A DNA stretch of 15,015 bases from JAAYDY01 sp964500225 (GTDB lineage Bacteria > Planctomycetota > Phycisphaerae > FEN-1346 > JAACEH01), in assembly GCA_964500225.1 (NCBI GenBank), contig CAZCOA010000059.1:1-15015 (forward strand), in the 5' to 3' direction. Position 1 is the first letter of the stretch. Each line of letters begins with the position of its first letter. Both the position numbers and the translations under genes were made by a program. Below the pieces are notes generated by a model. The model did no database searches. It saw only the letters and a program-made list of their open reading frames with translations, and was not told where the DNA came from. Positions 7,401 to 14,626 of this stretch are shown in pieces.

Positions 7401-10400
7401 CTAGAGCATCCCGTTGAGGATGTTCGTCAGGATCGACAGGTCGGTCGGTTCGGCGCCGCCGTTTCTGTCGAGGTCGAACGCGTAACGGTGCATGCCCGAC
7501 GTATCCATGCCGTTGAGTCTGTTGATCAGCATGGCCGTATCGGTCGGCTCGGCGCCGCCGTTGCCATCGACGTCGCCCAACGGACGCACGGTCATCGGCA
7601 CCAGCACCACGTCCTCGCCCTGCACGTTGCCCGTTACCGTCACCCGCAGCACCAGCGACCCGACGCCGGTCGTATTGTCCACGCGCATCGGCCCGACGAT
7701 CCACTTCACCATCGGATCCGCCTCGTCGTCCTCGATGATCACCTCGCCCGGACCGCTGCCGGCCTGCTTGGCGACGCTGACCGTCACGCTCTCGTTGCCG
7801 CCCCAGGCAACCACCGCGACCTCCAGCCACACGCAATGCCCGCCGTTGTTGATCGACGCCGGAATGTTCTGGTAAACCCAGTTCAGATCGTCCTCCGTCG
7901 TCACGGTCACCTCCAGTGGTTCCGTCTGCTTGGCGGCGGCAGTCACCGTGTAGTTGCCCGTCATCGTAATGGTCGTCGNNNNNNNNNNNNNNNNNNNNNN
8001 NNNNNNNNNNNNNNNNNNNNNNNNNNNNNNNNNNNNNNNNNNNNNNNNNNNNNNNNNNNNNNNNNNNNNNNNNNNNNNGTCACCGTGTAGTTGCCCGTCA
8101 TCGTAATGGTCGTCGCGGCGCTCTGCACATCGGCCACCGTTGCCACGTCGCCCGTCCACCGGTCGAACTCGGCCTGCGGATAATTCGCAACAATCTGCAC
8201 CACGGCCCCGCTGTCGTACACGCCGCTGCCCGACCCGTTGACCACCGTCAGTGCGTACTGGTACGCGAACACCGCCGCCACCGTCTTGTTGCCATTGAGC
8301 ACCAGCGCCAGGTCATCGTCCGTTCCGGCGTCCGCGCCGTTGACCGTCCACTTGACGAATCGGTAGTTGGCGTGCGGCGACGCGTGGAGATTCACCGTCG
8401 TACCGAACGGATACGTCCCCGGCGGATCCCCCGTAATGTCGCCGCCGGTATGGTCGCCATAGGCCAGCGTCACCGTGGCCGACGCAAAGTTGGCCTTGAT
8501 GTTGAGGTTGGCGTTCACCGTAAACGAGATGAGCGAACCGTCCCCGACGCCCAGCCCCGAAATGGGCCCCTCCGGCAGCCCCGTCCAATGCGAGAAGGCG
8601 TATCCCGATGCCGGATTGGCCTTCAGCGTCAGCGTCTCGCCATCCACGTAGAAGGTCTTGTTCGGCGTTTTCGTCACGGTGCCCGTCCCGGTAGGGTTGA
8701 CGCCGGCAATCACCGTGCGTCTTGGCGCAAAGACGCCCACCACGTGGCTGTCCTTGACCAGGCTGAAGGCTAACGTCGTGCTCGTTCCCGCCGGTTCCCC
8801 ATTGATCATCCACCGCAGGAATCCATAGCCCGAGTCTGCCGACGCCATCAGGAACGGTTGCAGCGGCGGCTCGGTCACCTCGTAGCGCCCGGGCGTCATG
8901 TTCAGGCACGTGACCGAGCCGCCGACAGTGGCCTCGTAGCTAAACCACACCATCGGCCCCTCGAACTTGGCCGTGATATCCAGATTCTCGTTGATGTTGA
9001 ACTGGATCACCGACCCTCCCGAACTGGTCGTCCCGCTGACGATCTCCGACGGCAATCCGTCCCACCCCGTGAAGGTCTGGCCGGGATGGGCGTGCGCCTC
9101 GATCGTCACCAATTCGTCTTCGTCATACGTCGCTTTGGTCGGCGATGCGGCTACCGTGCCTTTGGACGCCGGGCTGGCCTTCAGCGCCAGCGTATATTGG
9201 ATCGGATCCTCGATCACCACCACGGTGTGCCAACTGCCGCAGGCCACCGTCATATCCTTGCGCAACTCCTGGACACGAACGGGCGTCGTGCGGGTGTCGT
9301 AGGTGCCGTCGCCCAACTGCCCCGACCCATTGGCGCCGCAGGCGTAGATCCAGCGGTTGGCGCCCTTGATGAGCGTGTGTTCCTGGCCGCCGGCCACGGC
9401 CTCGGCGCCGGTCGGCATGGCCATCTGGACGGCCGTGTGACGCTCCGTCGTGGTGCCGTCGCCCAACTGCCCCGATCCGTTGGCCCCCCACGCCCACACG
9501 GTCCCATCGCTCTTGACAGCCAGCGAATGGCAGGCCCCCGCCCCCACCGCACTGATCCCGCTGAGGCCGCTGACCTGCACAGGCACGTTACGGCTGGTGG
9601 TCGAGTTGTTGCCGAGTTGCCCGTTGTTGTTGCGACCCCAGGCCCAGACCGTGCCGTCGTTCTTCACGGCCACGCAATGGTCCCACCCGGCCGCAATCGC
9701 CTTGACGTCGGTCAGCGACGTGACCTGAACCGGCGTGAGCGAGTATCCCGCTGCACTGCCATTGCCGAGCTGGCCGTACTGGTTCGAGCCCCACGTCCAG
9801 ACGGTGCCGTCCTGCTTCAGGGCCACCATGTGGGTGTAACCACAGGCGATGGCTTTGACGGACGAGAGATAACCGGAGCCGCCCTGTCCGACCACTCGTA
9901 GCGGAACCAGCGACCAGTATTCGTCGGGGTCGCCGTGACCGAGTTGGCCGATCCAGTTGTCACCCCAGGTCCAGACATAGCCGCCGGAGTCCAGCGCCGC
10001 CGATGAGTAGCCGCCCGCCGCCACGGCCTGGACCGCCGTCAACGATGTCAGACGCACAGGCGTCGAGCTGCTGTCCCAAGTGCCGTTGCCCAACTGGCCC
10101 CAGTCGTTGCTGCCCCAGACCCACACATAGCCGGACGCATCGCAAGACACCGAGTGCTCTTCGCCCGCGGCCGCCTTCACTGCCAGCGTCTGAAGCATAA
10201 TAGGCACATTGCTGCCAGTCTCCGTGCCATCGCCCAGTTGTCCACGGCCGTTAGCACCCCAGCTCCAGATGCGGCTCGGCTCGGCCGCCCACGCCTGCGC
10301 AGCAGCAAGCGTCAGCACCAGAAGCCAGGCCAGGCCCATGGTCAACCGCCCCTGGTCCAGGCCACGGTCCGCAATCCGTACGACCGTACGCGCTCCGACA

Positions 10401-10423
10401 CACCCGACATGACGAACGCCCAT
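7401..10423 (-). CDS. Secreted RCC1-repeat / InlB-like B-repeat protein with C-terminal dockerin (paralogue 2), interrupted by an assembly gap
   Basis: Paralogue of the neighbouring gene, same domain order. As given it is broken by 100 N, which shift the frame. Overlapping the identical 37-base gap edges joins both halves in frame into a 961-residue protein. It has a long N-region then a hydrophobic signal core (about residues 29-47, AWA cleavage site), seven RCC1 units (about 51-405, spacing 48-58), and five InlB-like B-repeats (about 409-489, 490-568, 569-648, 649-722, 723-790) arranged A-B-A-B-C. The conserved unrecognised domain follows (about 791-901), then a dockerin with DVDGNGGAEPTD and DLDRNGGAEPTD. 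ATG at 10423 is chosen because GAAGGGG lies nine bases upstream; a second in-frame ATG 28 codons later is a possible alternative. It has its own strong promoter and a terminator. Function unknown; a secreted binding or scaffold-attached protein is inferred. Confidence 0.88.
7942..7978. repeat. 37-base direct repeat at gap edge (copy 1)
   Basis: These 37 bases, immediately left of the N run, are identical to 8079-8115 immediately right of it. Both encode the same - strand peptide (TTITMTGNYTV plus part of a codon), which points to one locus represented twice. Confidence 0.97.
7979..8078. other. Assembly gap (100 N)
   Basis: Exactly 100 unknown bases, the conventional scaffold placeholder. Because the flanks overlap by 37 identical bases and their merger removes 137 bases to give a single in-frame gene, the true gap is probably absent and the flanking contigs should be merged. 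Confidence 0.99.
8079..8115. repeat. 37-base direct repeat at gap edge (copy 2)
   Basis: Identical to 7942-7978. See the gap entry: the most economical reading is contig-end overlap that the scaffolder did not collapse. Confidence 0.97.
8258..9196 (-). repeat. Tandem duplication of an A-B pair of InlB-like B-repeats
   Basis: Within paralogue 2, residues about 410-568 (8720-9196) and 569-722 (8258-8719) each consist of an A-type unit (W-x-GLP ... FxxNxNLxIxAxF) followed by a B-type unit (W-x-xNGxxAG ... VxxVFA). The units are diverged, so the duplication is old. Paralogue 1 has only one A-B pair. Confidence 0.75.
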
Positions 10424-10559
10424 GAGTAACTACCCCTTCACGAAATGAACGGATGGACATCGGGCGAGCGAGGGGTTGCCGGACACCGATCCGCATGGGG
10501 CCGGCAATCGCGCCGAGGAGGCGTCATGGTGTGAAATCAGTCCCGACCGTATATCGTGA

Positions 10560-10588
10560 ATAATAGCTCAAAACGTGGGCTAAGTCAA
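10560..10588 (-). promoter_or_regulatory. Sigma-70 promoter for the second RCC1/dockerin gene
   Basis: On the - strand, TTGACT (10588-10583) and TATTAT (10565-10560) are separated by exactly 17 bases. Transcription would begin near 10553, leaving a leader of about 130 bases before ATG at 10423. The rest of 10424-10559 is non-coding leader; an ATG at 10527 opens a 29-codon frame without a ribosome site. Confidence 0.8.
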
Positions 10589-10710
10589 GCCAACTATGAG
10601 CCTTACAACATGAACGAGACCGCGACGACATCGTTTCCTGGTCCGATAACCTGCGCCGGCCGCGAGAAAACGTTTTTTTGAGCTCCCCTGCTCCATCCAC
10701 GATGCCGCGC

Positions 10711-10739
10711 TTGACTGGTCGCCGGAAACAAGATATTAT
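10711..10739 (+). promoter_or_regulatory. Sigma-70 promoter of the rpsB-tsf operon
   Basis: TTGACT (10711-10716) and TATTAT (10734-10739) are separated by 17 bases. Transcription would begin near 10746, giving a leader of about 130 bases before the rpsB start. The hexamers are the same as those of the divergent promoter 120 bases away. The bases between the two -35 boxes (10589-10710) contain a T7 run at 10673-10679 but no gene. Confidence 0.85.
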
Positions 10740-10795
10740 GGCGGTTCTTGTTTGGAACTGGTTTCTTAACCGTCTGCTGGTCGGCTGGACACCCT

Positions 10796-10813
10796 GCTCG
10801 CCGCGCGGCGAGC
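10796..10813 (+). promoter_or_regulatory. Perfect 18-base palindrome in the rpsB leader
   Basis: GCTCGCCGCGCGGCGAGC is fully self-complementary and would form a 7-bp GC hairpin with a 4-base loop in the mRNA, or a DNA dyad. It lies between the promoter and rpsB, where S2 autoregulation elements occur in other bacteria. No T run follows, so it is not a simple terminator. The regulatory role is inference. Confidence 0.5.
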
Positions 10814-10835
10814 CACGACCCAAAAGGGATCCACT

Positions 10836-10880
10836 ATGGCCGGTCACGCAGGCCCTGTAGCGAATGGAGAACTCCCTTGA
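10836..10880 (+). other. Possible 14-codon leader ORF overlapping the rpsB start
   Basis: ATG at 10836 opens a frame encoding MAGHAGPVANGELP with stop TGA at 10878-10880. The stop overlaps the rpsB TTG start in the tetranucleotide TTGA, as in translationally coupled genes. An AAAAGGGA site at 10822-10829 is six bases upstream of the ATG. A frame this short can arise by chance, so it is offered only as a candidate. Confidence 0.28.
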
Positions 10881-11881
10881 GCGAAATCATTGTGCGCGAA
10901 CTGATCGACGCGGGCATCCACTTCGGCCACCGGGTCTCACGGTGGAATCCGAAGATGAAACCGTACATCTACGGCAAGCGGAACCTGATCCACATCATCG
11001 ATGTGAAAGAGACGATCAAGGGGCTGGTCCGCGCCCGGAAGTTCCTGACGCAGATCGTGGCCGAGGGCAAGGACGTGTTGTTCGTGGCGACCAAACGCCA
11101 GGCCAAGGCGATTATCGTGGCCGAGGCCGAGCGGGCCAAAATGCCGTTCGTTTCCGAGCGTTGGCTCGGCGGCACGCTGACCAACTTCCGGACGATCCGC
11201 GAGCGGCTGAAGTACCTGGAGCAACTCGAGGCCCTTCAGAAGAGCGGGGAGATCGAGTCGTACTCGAAGAAGATGATCGCCAAGATCAAACGCGAAATCG
11301 GCAAGATGACGCGCAACCTGAACGGTATCCGCACGATGAACCGGCTGCCCGGGGCGGTATTCGTGGTCGATCCGCGGCGCGAGCGCAACGCGATTCTTGA
11401 AGCCCGCAAGCTGGGCATCCCGACCGTGGCGCTGATGGACACCGACAGCGATCCGGACGAGGTGGACCTGGTGATTCCGGGCAACGACGATGCCATGCGG
11501 AGCATCGAGCTGGTGGTCAAGTATCTGGCCGACGCCGTGGTCGAGGGCCTGGCCAACCGCGCGGCCCGTCCGATGACGCCGGAACGCATGAAGGAAGTCG
11601 CCGGCGAGACGGAGGAGAAGACGCAGGATCGTCGTCCTCGCGGCCGTCGCAGCGGCGGGCGCGGCACCGGCGGACAGCGCGGCGGACGGAGCGGCCGAGG
11701 AGATCGCGGCGGTCGGGACGAAGGCCCCCGCGAGCCGGACCCGATGCAGTTGGCCGAGCGCGGTGCGCCGCGGCCGGTCGTTCAGCCGCAGACCCCCGCA
11801 CAGCCCGAGGCTGCCGCCGAGCCGGCCAAGGCCCCCGAAGCCGAAGGACCTGCCGCCGGGCAGCCCCAGACCGAAGCCTGA
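10877..11881 (+). CDS. rpsB: 30S ribosomal protein S2 with long RGG-rich C-terminal extension
   Basis: Small-subunit protein S2, which sits on the back of the 30S subunit and is needed for S1 binding in many bacteria. The S2 core is complete in residues 1-230: LIDAGIHFGHRVSRWNPKM at the start, RWLGGTLTNFRTIRERL at 95-111, LPGAVFVVDPRRER at 157-170 and the IPTVALMDTDSDPDEVDLVIPGNDDA block at 181-206. The start is TTG at 10877, supported by GGAG at 10866-10869 seven bases upstream and by the family N-terminus; no in-frame ATG or GTG lies closer. At 334 residues it is about 80-100 longer than usual S2. The extra C-terminus has an Arg/Gly-rich stretch (about 251-281) and then a Pro/Ala/Glu-rich tail (about 300-334). 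It is the first gene of rpsB-tsf. Confidence 0.98.
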   Translation: MSEIIVRELIDAGIHFGHRVSRWNPKMKPYIYGKRNLIHIIDVKETIKGLVRARKFLTQIVAEGKDVLFVATKRQAKAIIVAEAERAKMPFVSERWLGGTLTNFRTIRERLKYLEQLEALQKSGEIESYSKKMIAKIKREIGKMTRNLNGIRTMNRLPGAVFVVDPRRERNAILEARKLGIPTVALMDTDSDPDEVDLVIPGNDDAMRSIELVVKYLADAVVEGLANRAARPMTPERMKEVAGETEEKTQDRRPRGRRSGGRGTGGQRGGRSGRGDRGGRDEGPREPDPMQLAERGAPRPVVQPQTPAQPEAAAEPAKAPEAEGPAAGQPQTEA

Positions 11882-11909
11882 GCCGCGCAGCCCACGGAGC
11901 CGTTTGTGC

Positions 11910-11925
11910 CCGGCGACGACGCCGG
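11910..11925 (+). promoter_or_regulatory. Hairpin in the rpsB-tsf spacer
   Basis: CCGGCG-ACGA-CGCCGG forms a perfect 6-bp stem with a 4-base loop in the 91-base spacer between rpsB and tsf. No T tract follows, so it would not terminate transcription; it could adjust the S2 to EF-Ts ratio through mRNA stability. That role is inference. Confidence 0.4.
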
Positions 11926-11972
11926 AGAACCCGATAACCGAAAGTCTGACGATACAAGGGAGATGTTGACCG

Positions 11973-12572
11973 ATGGCCATTTCACCCGCAGATGTCAAGA
12001 GATTGCGCGAAGCGACCGGACTGGGCATGATGGAATGCAAGAAGGCCCTTGAAGAGACCGGCGGTAATCAGGAAAAAGCCGTCGAATTGCTCCGCAAAAA
12101 GGGGCTTCAGACGGCCGAGAAGCGCACCGGTCGGGCCACCGCTAACGGCCTGGTTCGCAGCTATATTCACCACAACAACCGCGTCGGCGTGCTCGTCCAG
12201 GTCAACTGCGAGACCGACTTTGTCGCACGCAACGAGGACTTCGGCAAATTCGTCGCCGACCTGTGCATGCACATTGCCGCGTTCAGCCCGATCTCGGTCT
12301 CGCGCGACCAGGTGGATCCGAAGATCGTCGCAACCGAGCGCGACATCGCCCGCGAGCAGGTCAAGGATAAGCCGGCCGCCATTCAGGACAAGATCATCGA
12401 AGGCAAGCTCGACAAGTTCTTCGCCGAGCGCGTGCTGCTGGAGCAGCCGTGGGTCCACGACGACAAGCAGTCGGTCGAGCAGATCCTCAAGGGCCTGATC
12501 GGCAAGATCGGCGAAAACATCCGGATCGTCCGCTTTGCCCGGTTCGACATTGGCGACACGATGGAAGGATAA
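11973..12572 (+). CDS. tsf: Translation elongation factor Ts (short form)
   Basis: EF-Ts, the guanine nucleotide exchange factor that reloads EF-Tu with GTP. The N-terminal UBA-like domain (residues 5-45: VKRLREATGLGMMECKKAL) is followed by the core with the EF-Tu-contacting TDFVARN motif at 81-87. The C-terminal module includes the LLEQPWV segment (155-161) and ends in RIVRFARFDIGD, as in other short EF-Ts proteins. At 199 residues it is the one-core-subdomain form rather than the roughly 280-residue enterobacterial type. ATG at 11973 has AAGGGAG (11956-11962) ten bases upstream. It lies 91 bases after rpsB and is followed by a strong terminator, so it ends the operon. Confidence 0.98.
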   Translation: MAISPADVKRLREATGLGMMECKKALEETGGNQEKAVELLRKKGLQTAEKRTGRATANGLVRSYIHHNNRVGVLVQVNCETDFVARNEDFGKFVADLCMHIAAFSPISVSRDQVDPKIVATERDIAREQVKDKPAAIQDKIIEGKLDKFFAERVLLEQPWVHDDKQSVEQILKGLIGKIGENIRIVRFARFDIGDTMEG

Positions 12573-12625
12573 TCCCCGCGGTGCAGTCCCCTAGCGACAG
12601 CCGCCCCATAACACAGTCTTCCGCG

Positions 12626-12656
12626 CAGCCCGGCCCGTGCCGGGCTGTGTCTTTTT
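12626..12656 (+). terminator. Rho-independent terminator of rpsB-tsf
   Basis: A perfect 9-bp GC-rich stem (12626-12634 with 12639-12647, loop CCGT) is followed by TGTCTTTTT. It lies 54 bases past the tsf stop. The remainder of the 353-base spacer 12573-12925 holds the pyrH promoter and leader hairpins; 12657-12791 shows no gene or clear signal. Confidence 0.92.
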
Positions 12657-12791
12657 GACAAGGACCGGAGACTCGCAGCACGCTGGCTCTCGCGTCAGAC
12701 CATCCGACAATCTCAGGGGCGGCAAGCAACTCGGCCGGGCGGCGCGTCTTTTTCACGGGTCATGCCCCCCGACCGCCCTTCGGCCTTTCGC

Positions 12792-12819
12792 TTGACGGGA
12801 GGGCCTCGTCAAGTGTAAT
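12792..12819 (+). promoter_or_regulatory. Promoter of pyrH-frr
   Basis: TTGACG (12792-12797) is followed after 16 bases by TGTAAT (12814-12819); TAATGT at 12816-12821 with an 18-base spacer is an alternative -10. The position, after the tsf terminator and about 100 bases before pyrH, fits a separate transcription unit. Confidence 0.6.
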
Positions 12820-12852
12820 GTATGGCCGCTCCGGACGCATGGGCGAGCTATG

Positions 12853-12886
12853 CGCGACCCTCGGGTTGCGACGGCGTCGCCGTCGC
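12853..12886 (+). promoter_or_regulatory. Overlapping hairpins in the pyrH leader
   Basis: A perfect 8-bp stem with a 3-base loop (12868-12875 with 12879-12886) overlaps an alternative stem that pairs 12853-12860 with 12863-12870, including one G-U pair. Both cannot form at once because they share 12868-12870. The first is clearly the more stable. A switch is possible but unproven. Confidence 0.35.
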
Positions 12887-12925
12887 GCCGGTTTCCGACA
12901 AAGCACTCCCACCGAGGAACGCAGC

Positions 12926-13645
12926 ATGGGTCAACCCAAGTATCGTCGAGTAATCCTGAAGATCAGCGGCGAAGGACTTTGTAAGCCGGGGGGCATGGGC
13001 CTGGACCAGGAGGAAATCAGCCGCATCGCCCAGGCGGCCAAGGCCGTCGTGGCCGGCGGCACCCAGTTGGGCATTGTCGTCGGCGGCGGCAACTTCATCC
13101 GCGGACAGGTGCTGAGCCAGGCCGGACACGTTAAGCGGGCCACTGGCGACTACATGGGCATGCTGGCCACGTGCATCAACGCGCTGGCCCTCCAGGACAC
13201 CTTGGAAGACCTCGGTGCGCCGACGCGCGTCCTGACGGCGATCGAAATGCGACAGATCGCCGAACCGTTCATCCGTCGCCGGGCCGTGCGGCACCTGGAA
13301 AAGGGCCGCATTGTCATCCTGGCCGGAGGCACGGGCAACCCCTACTTCACCACCGACACGTGCGCCGCCCTGCGGGCCAGCGAGCTGGAGGCCGAGGTGC
13401 TTCTGAAAGCCACGAAGGTGGACGGGGTCTTCTCAGCCGACCCGGTCAAAGATCCCACGGCCCGCAAATTCGACCGCCTGACGTACCAGGAAGTGCTCGA
13501 AAAACAGCTCGGCGTGATGGACCTGACGGCGATTTCGATGTGCATGGCCAGCCGCATCCCCATTGTGGTGTTCAACCTGAAGAAAGAAGGCAACATCGCG
13601 CGGGTCATTGCCGGGGAAAACATCGGAACGACCATTACCAGTTAG
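12926..13645 (+). CDS. pyrH: Uridylate kinase (UMP kinase)
   Basis: Bacterial UMP kinase of the amino acid kinase superfamily, converting UMP to UDP with ATP in pyrimidine nucleotide synthesis. The 239-residue length is standard. Family marks are the N-terminal RRVILKISGEGL phosphate-binding strand (7-18), VVGGGNFIRG (51-60), GDYMGMLATCINALALQD (74-91) for UMP binding, the AGGTGNPYFTTDTCAALRA block (133-151) and the LLKATKVDGVFSADPVKDPTA segment (159-179). An in-frame ATG at 12818 would add 36 residues with six consecutive arginines; ATG at 12926 is preferred because it fits the family start and has GAGGAA (12914-12919) six bases upstream. frr follows after 16 bases, so the two are almost certainly co-transcribed. 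Confidence 0.98.
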   Translation: MGQPKYRRVILKISGEGLCKPGGMGLDQEEISRIAQAAKAVVAGGTQLGIVVGGGNFIRGQVLSQAGHVKRATGDYMGMLATCINALALQDTLEDLGAPTRVLTAIEMRQIAEPFIRRRAVRHLEKGRIVILAGGTGNPYFTTDTCAALRASELEAEVLLKATKVDGVFSADPVKDPTARKFDRLTYQEVLEKQLGVMDLTAISMCMASRIPIVVFNLKKEGNIARVIAGENIGTTITS

Positions 13646-13661
13646 GACGGAGGGCAGCCCC

Positions 13662-14222
13662 ATGGCCGTTGACGACCATCTGCTGGAAGCGGAAGAGCGC
13701 ATGGAAAAGAGCCTCGAGCGGCTCAAGAGCGAGTATCGCACGGTACGCACCGGACGGGCCAGTGCAGGCTTGGTCGAGCACATGAAGATCGACTACTACG
13801 GCGCCCCGACCGAACTGCGCCAAATGGCCACGATCACCTGCCCCGATCCGCTGATGATCGTCATCAAGCCGTACGATGCCACGAGCGTCAATACGATCAT
13901 CAAAGCAATCCAGACCTCGGACGTCGGCATCACGCCCAACAGCGACGGCAAGGTGATTCGCCTCCAGGTGCCGCCGCTGTCGGAAGAGCGCCGCAAGCAG
14001 ATCGTTCACCAACTCAAGGAAATGGCCGAGGAAGTCAAAGTGGCCATGCGTAACGTCCGTCGCGACGCGATCAAAGCCATCGACGCCGACCTCAAAGCCA
14101 AGACGGTCTCTGAGGACGAGGCCAAGGACGGCAAAGAGAGCGCCACCGAACTGATCCATAAGTATGAGAAACTGGTGGACGAAGCCCTGGAGATCAAGAC
14201 CAAGGAAGTGCTCGGCTCATGA
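13662..14222 (+). CDS. frr: Ribosome recycling factor
   Basis: RRF, which with EF-G splits post-termination ribosomes into subunits. The 186-residue length matches the family. Domain I helices lie at both ends, with the highly conserved LKSEYRTVRTGRASAGLVEHMKIDYYGAPTEL segment (21-52; the RTGRAS motif at 29-34). Domain II follows (about 31-105), with RLQVPPLSEERRKQIVHQLKEMAEEVKVAMRNVRRDA (100-136) returning into domain I. ATG at 13662 has GGAGGG (13649-13654) seven bases upstream. It is the second gene after pyrH. No rho-independent terminator is evident in the 217 bases before tRNA-Lys, which are noticeably more AT-rich than the rest of the window. Confidence 0.98.
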   Translation: MAVDDHLLEAEERMEKSLERLKSEYRTVRTGRASAGLVEHMKIDYYGAPTELRQMATITCPDPLMIVIKPYDATSVNTIIKAIQTSDVGITPNSDGKVIRLQVPPLSEERRKQIVHQLKEMAEEVKVAMRNVRRDAIKAIDADLKAKTVSEDEAKDGKESATELIHKYEKLVDEALEIKTKEVLGS

Positions 14223-14341
14223 CCCCCGTGACAACGGTTTCGGTCTGATGACGCTATCGAACCCGCTTGGTTTACTGTGGTGGTTTATTGCTTATAGGAA
14301 TTCTCCTCCGGCGCTATCAGAATCTGCCATGGGAGTTTTGA

Positions 14342-14370
14342 TTGAAAGCGAGTCGTTGTGCAGCTATAAT
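14342..14370 (+). promoter_or_regulatory. Strong sigma-70 promoter of the tRNA pair
   Basis: TTGAAA (14342-14347) and a perfect TATAAT (14365-14370) are separated by 17 bases. Transcription would start near 14377, about 63 bases before tRNA-Lys. A weaker pair (TTTACT 14271-14276, TATAGG 14293-14298, 16-base spacer) lies upstream and is not called. Confidence 0.85.
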
Positions 14371-14439
14371 GCCTTGCTCGGATGTCCGCCTCGGGCGTGG
14401 TTGTGCTGCGGCCGGGAGCCTGTGGATACGAGGGCGTTC

Positions 14440-14515
14440 GGGGGAGTAGCTCAGTCGGCAGAGCAACTGCCTTTTAAGCAGTAGGTCCTGGGTTCGAGTC
14501 CCAGCTCCCTCACCA
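14440..14515 (+). tRNA. tRNA-Lys (anticodon UUU)
   Basis: A full cloverleaf with encoded CCA. The acceptor stem GGGGGAG pairs with CTCCCTC (one G-U), the anticodon stem is ACTGC/GCAGT and the loop CTTTTAA gives anticodon TTT at 14473-14475. The T arm CTGGGTTCGAGTCCCAG is canonical. No intron. Confidence 0.98.
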
Positions 14516-14626
14516 GGAAAGATTCGGGGTGGCCTCGGCCAACTCCGCACAAGAGTGGTTTTTGCGTCAGAAAACAGCCTTTGGCCCCGATACGGCTGGC
14601 GCAGAAACGGATGGATCGACTGATTG

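Noticed and set aside
5756..7417. 553-codon + strand frame opposite the first RCC1 gene
   Set aside because: It mirrors the periodic RCC1 coding sequence, which explains its own apparent repeats. No ribosome site or domain supports it.
10438..10527. 29-codon frame in the leader of the second RCC1 gene (- strand)
   Set aside because: It has no Shine-Dalgarno sequence before its ATG at 10527, a Pro/Arg-rich product and no coupling to the main start.
12818..12925. N-terminal extension of pyrH from ATG at 12818
   Set aside because: It would add 36 residues with six consecutive arginines not found in UMP kinases, lacks a ribosome site and begins within the predicted promoter. The ATG at 12926 has a strong ribosome site.
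14223..14439. AT-richer stretch after frr as a possible insertion or attachment site next to a tRNA
   Set aside because: No flanking direct repeats matching the tRNA 3' end and no integrase gene are present; the composition is explained by promoter elements for the tRNAs.
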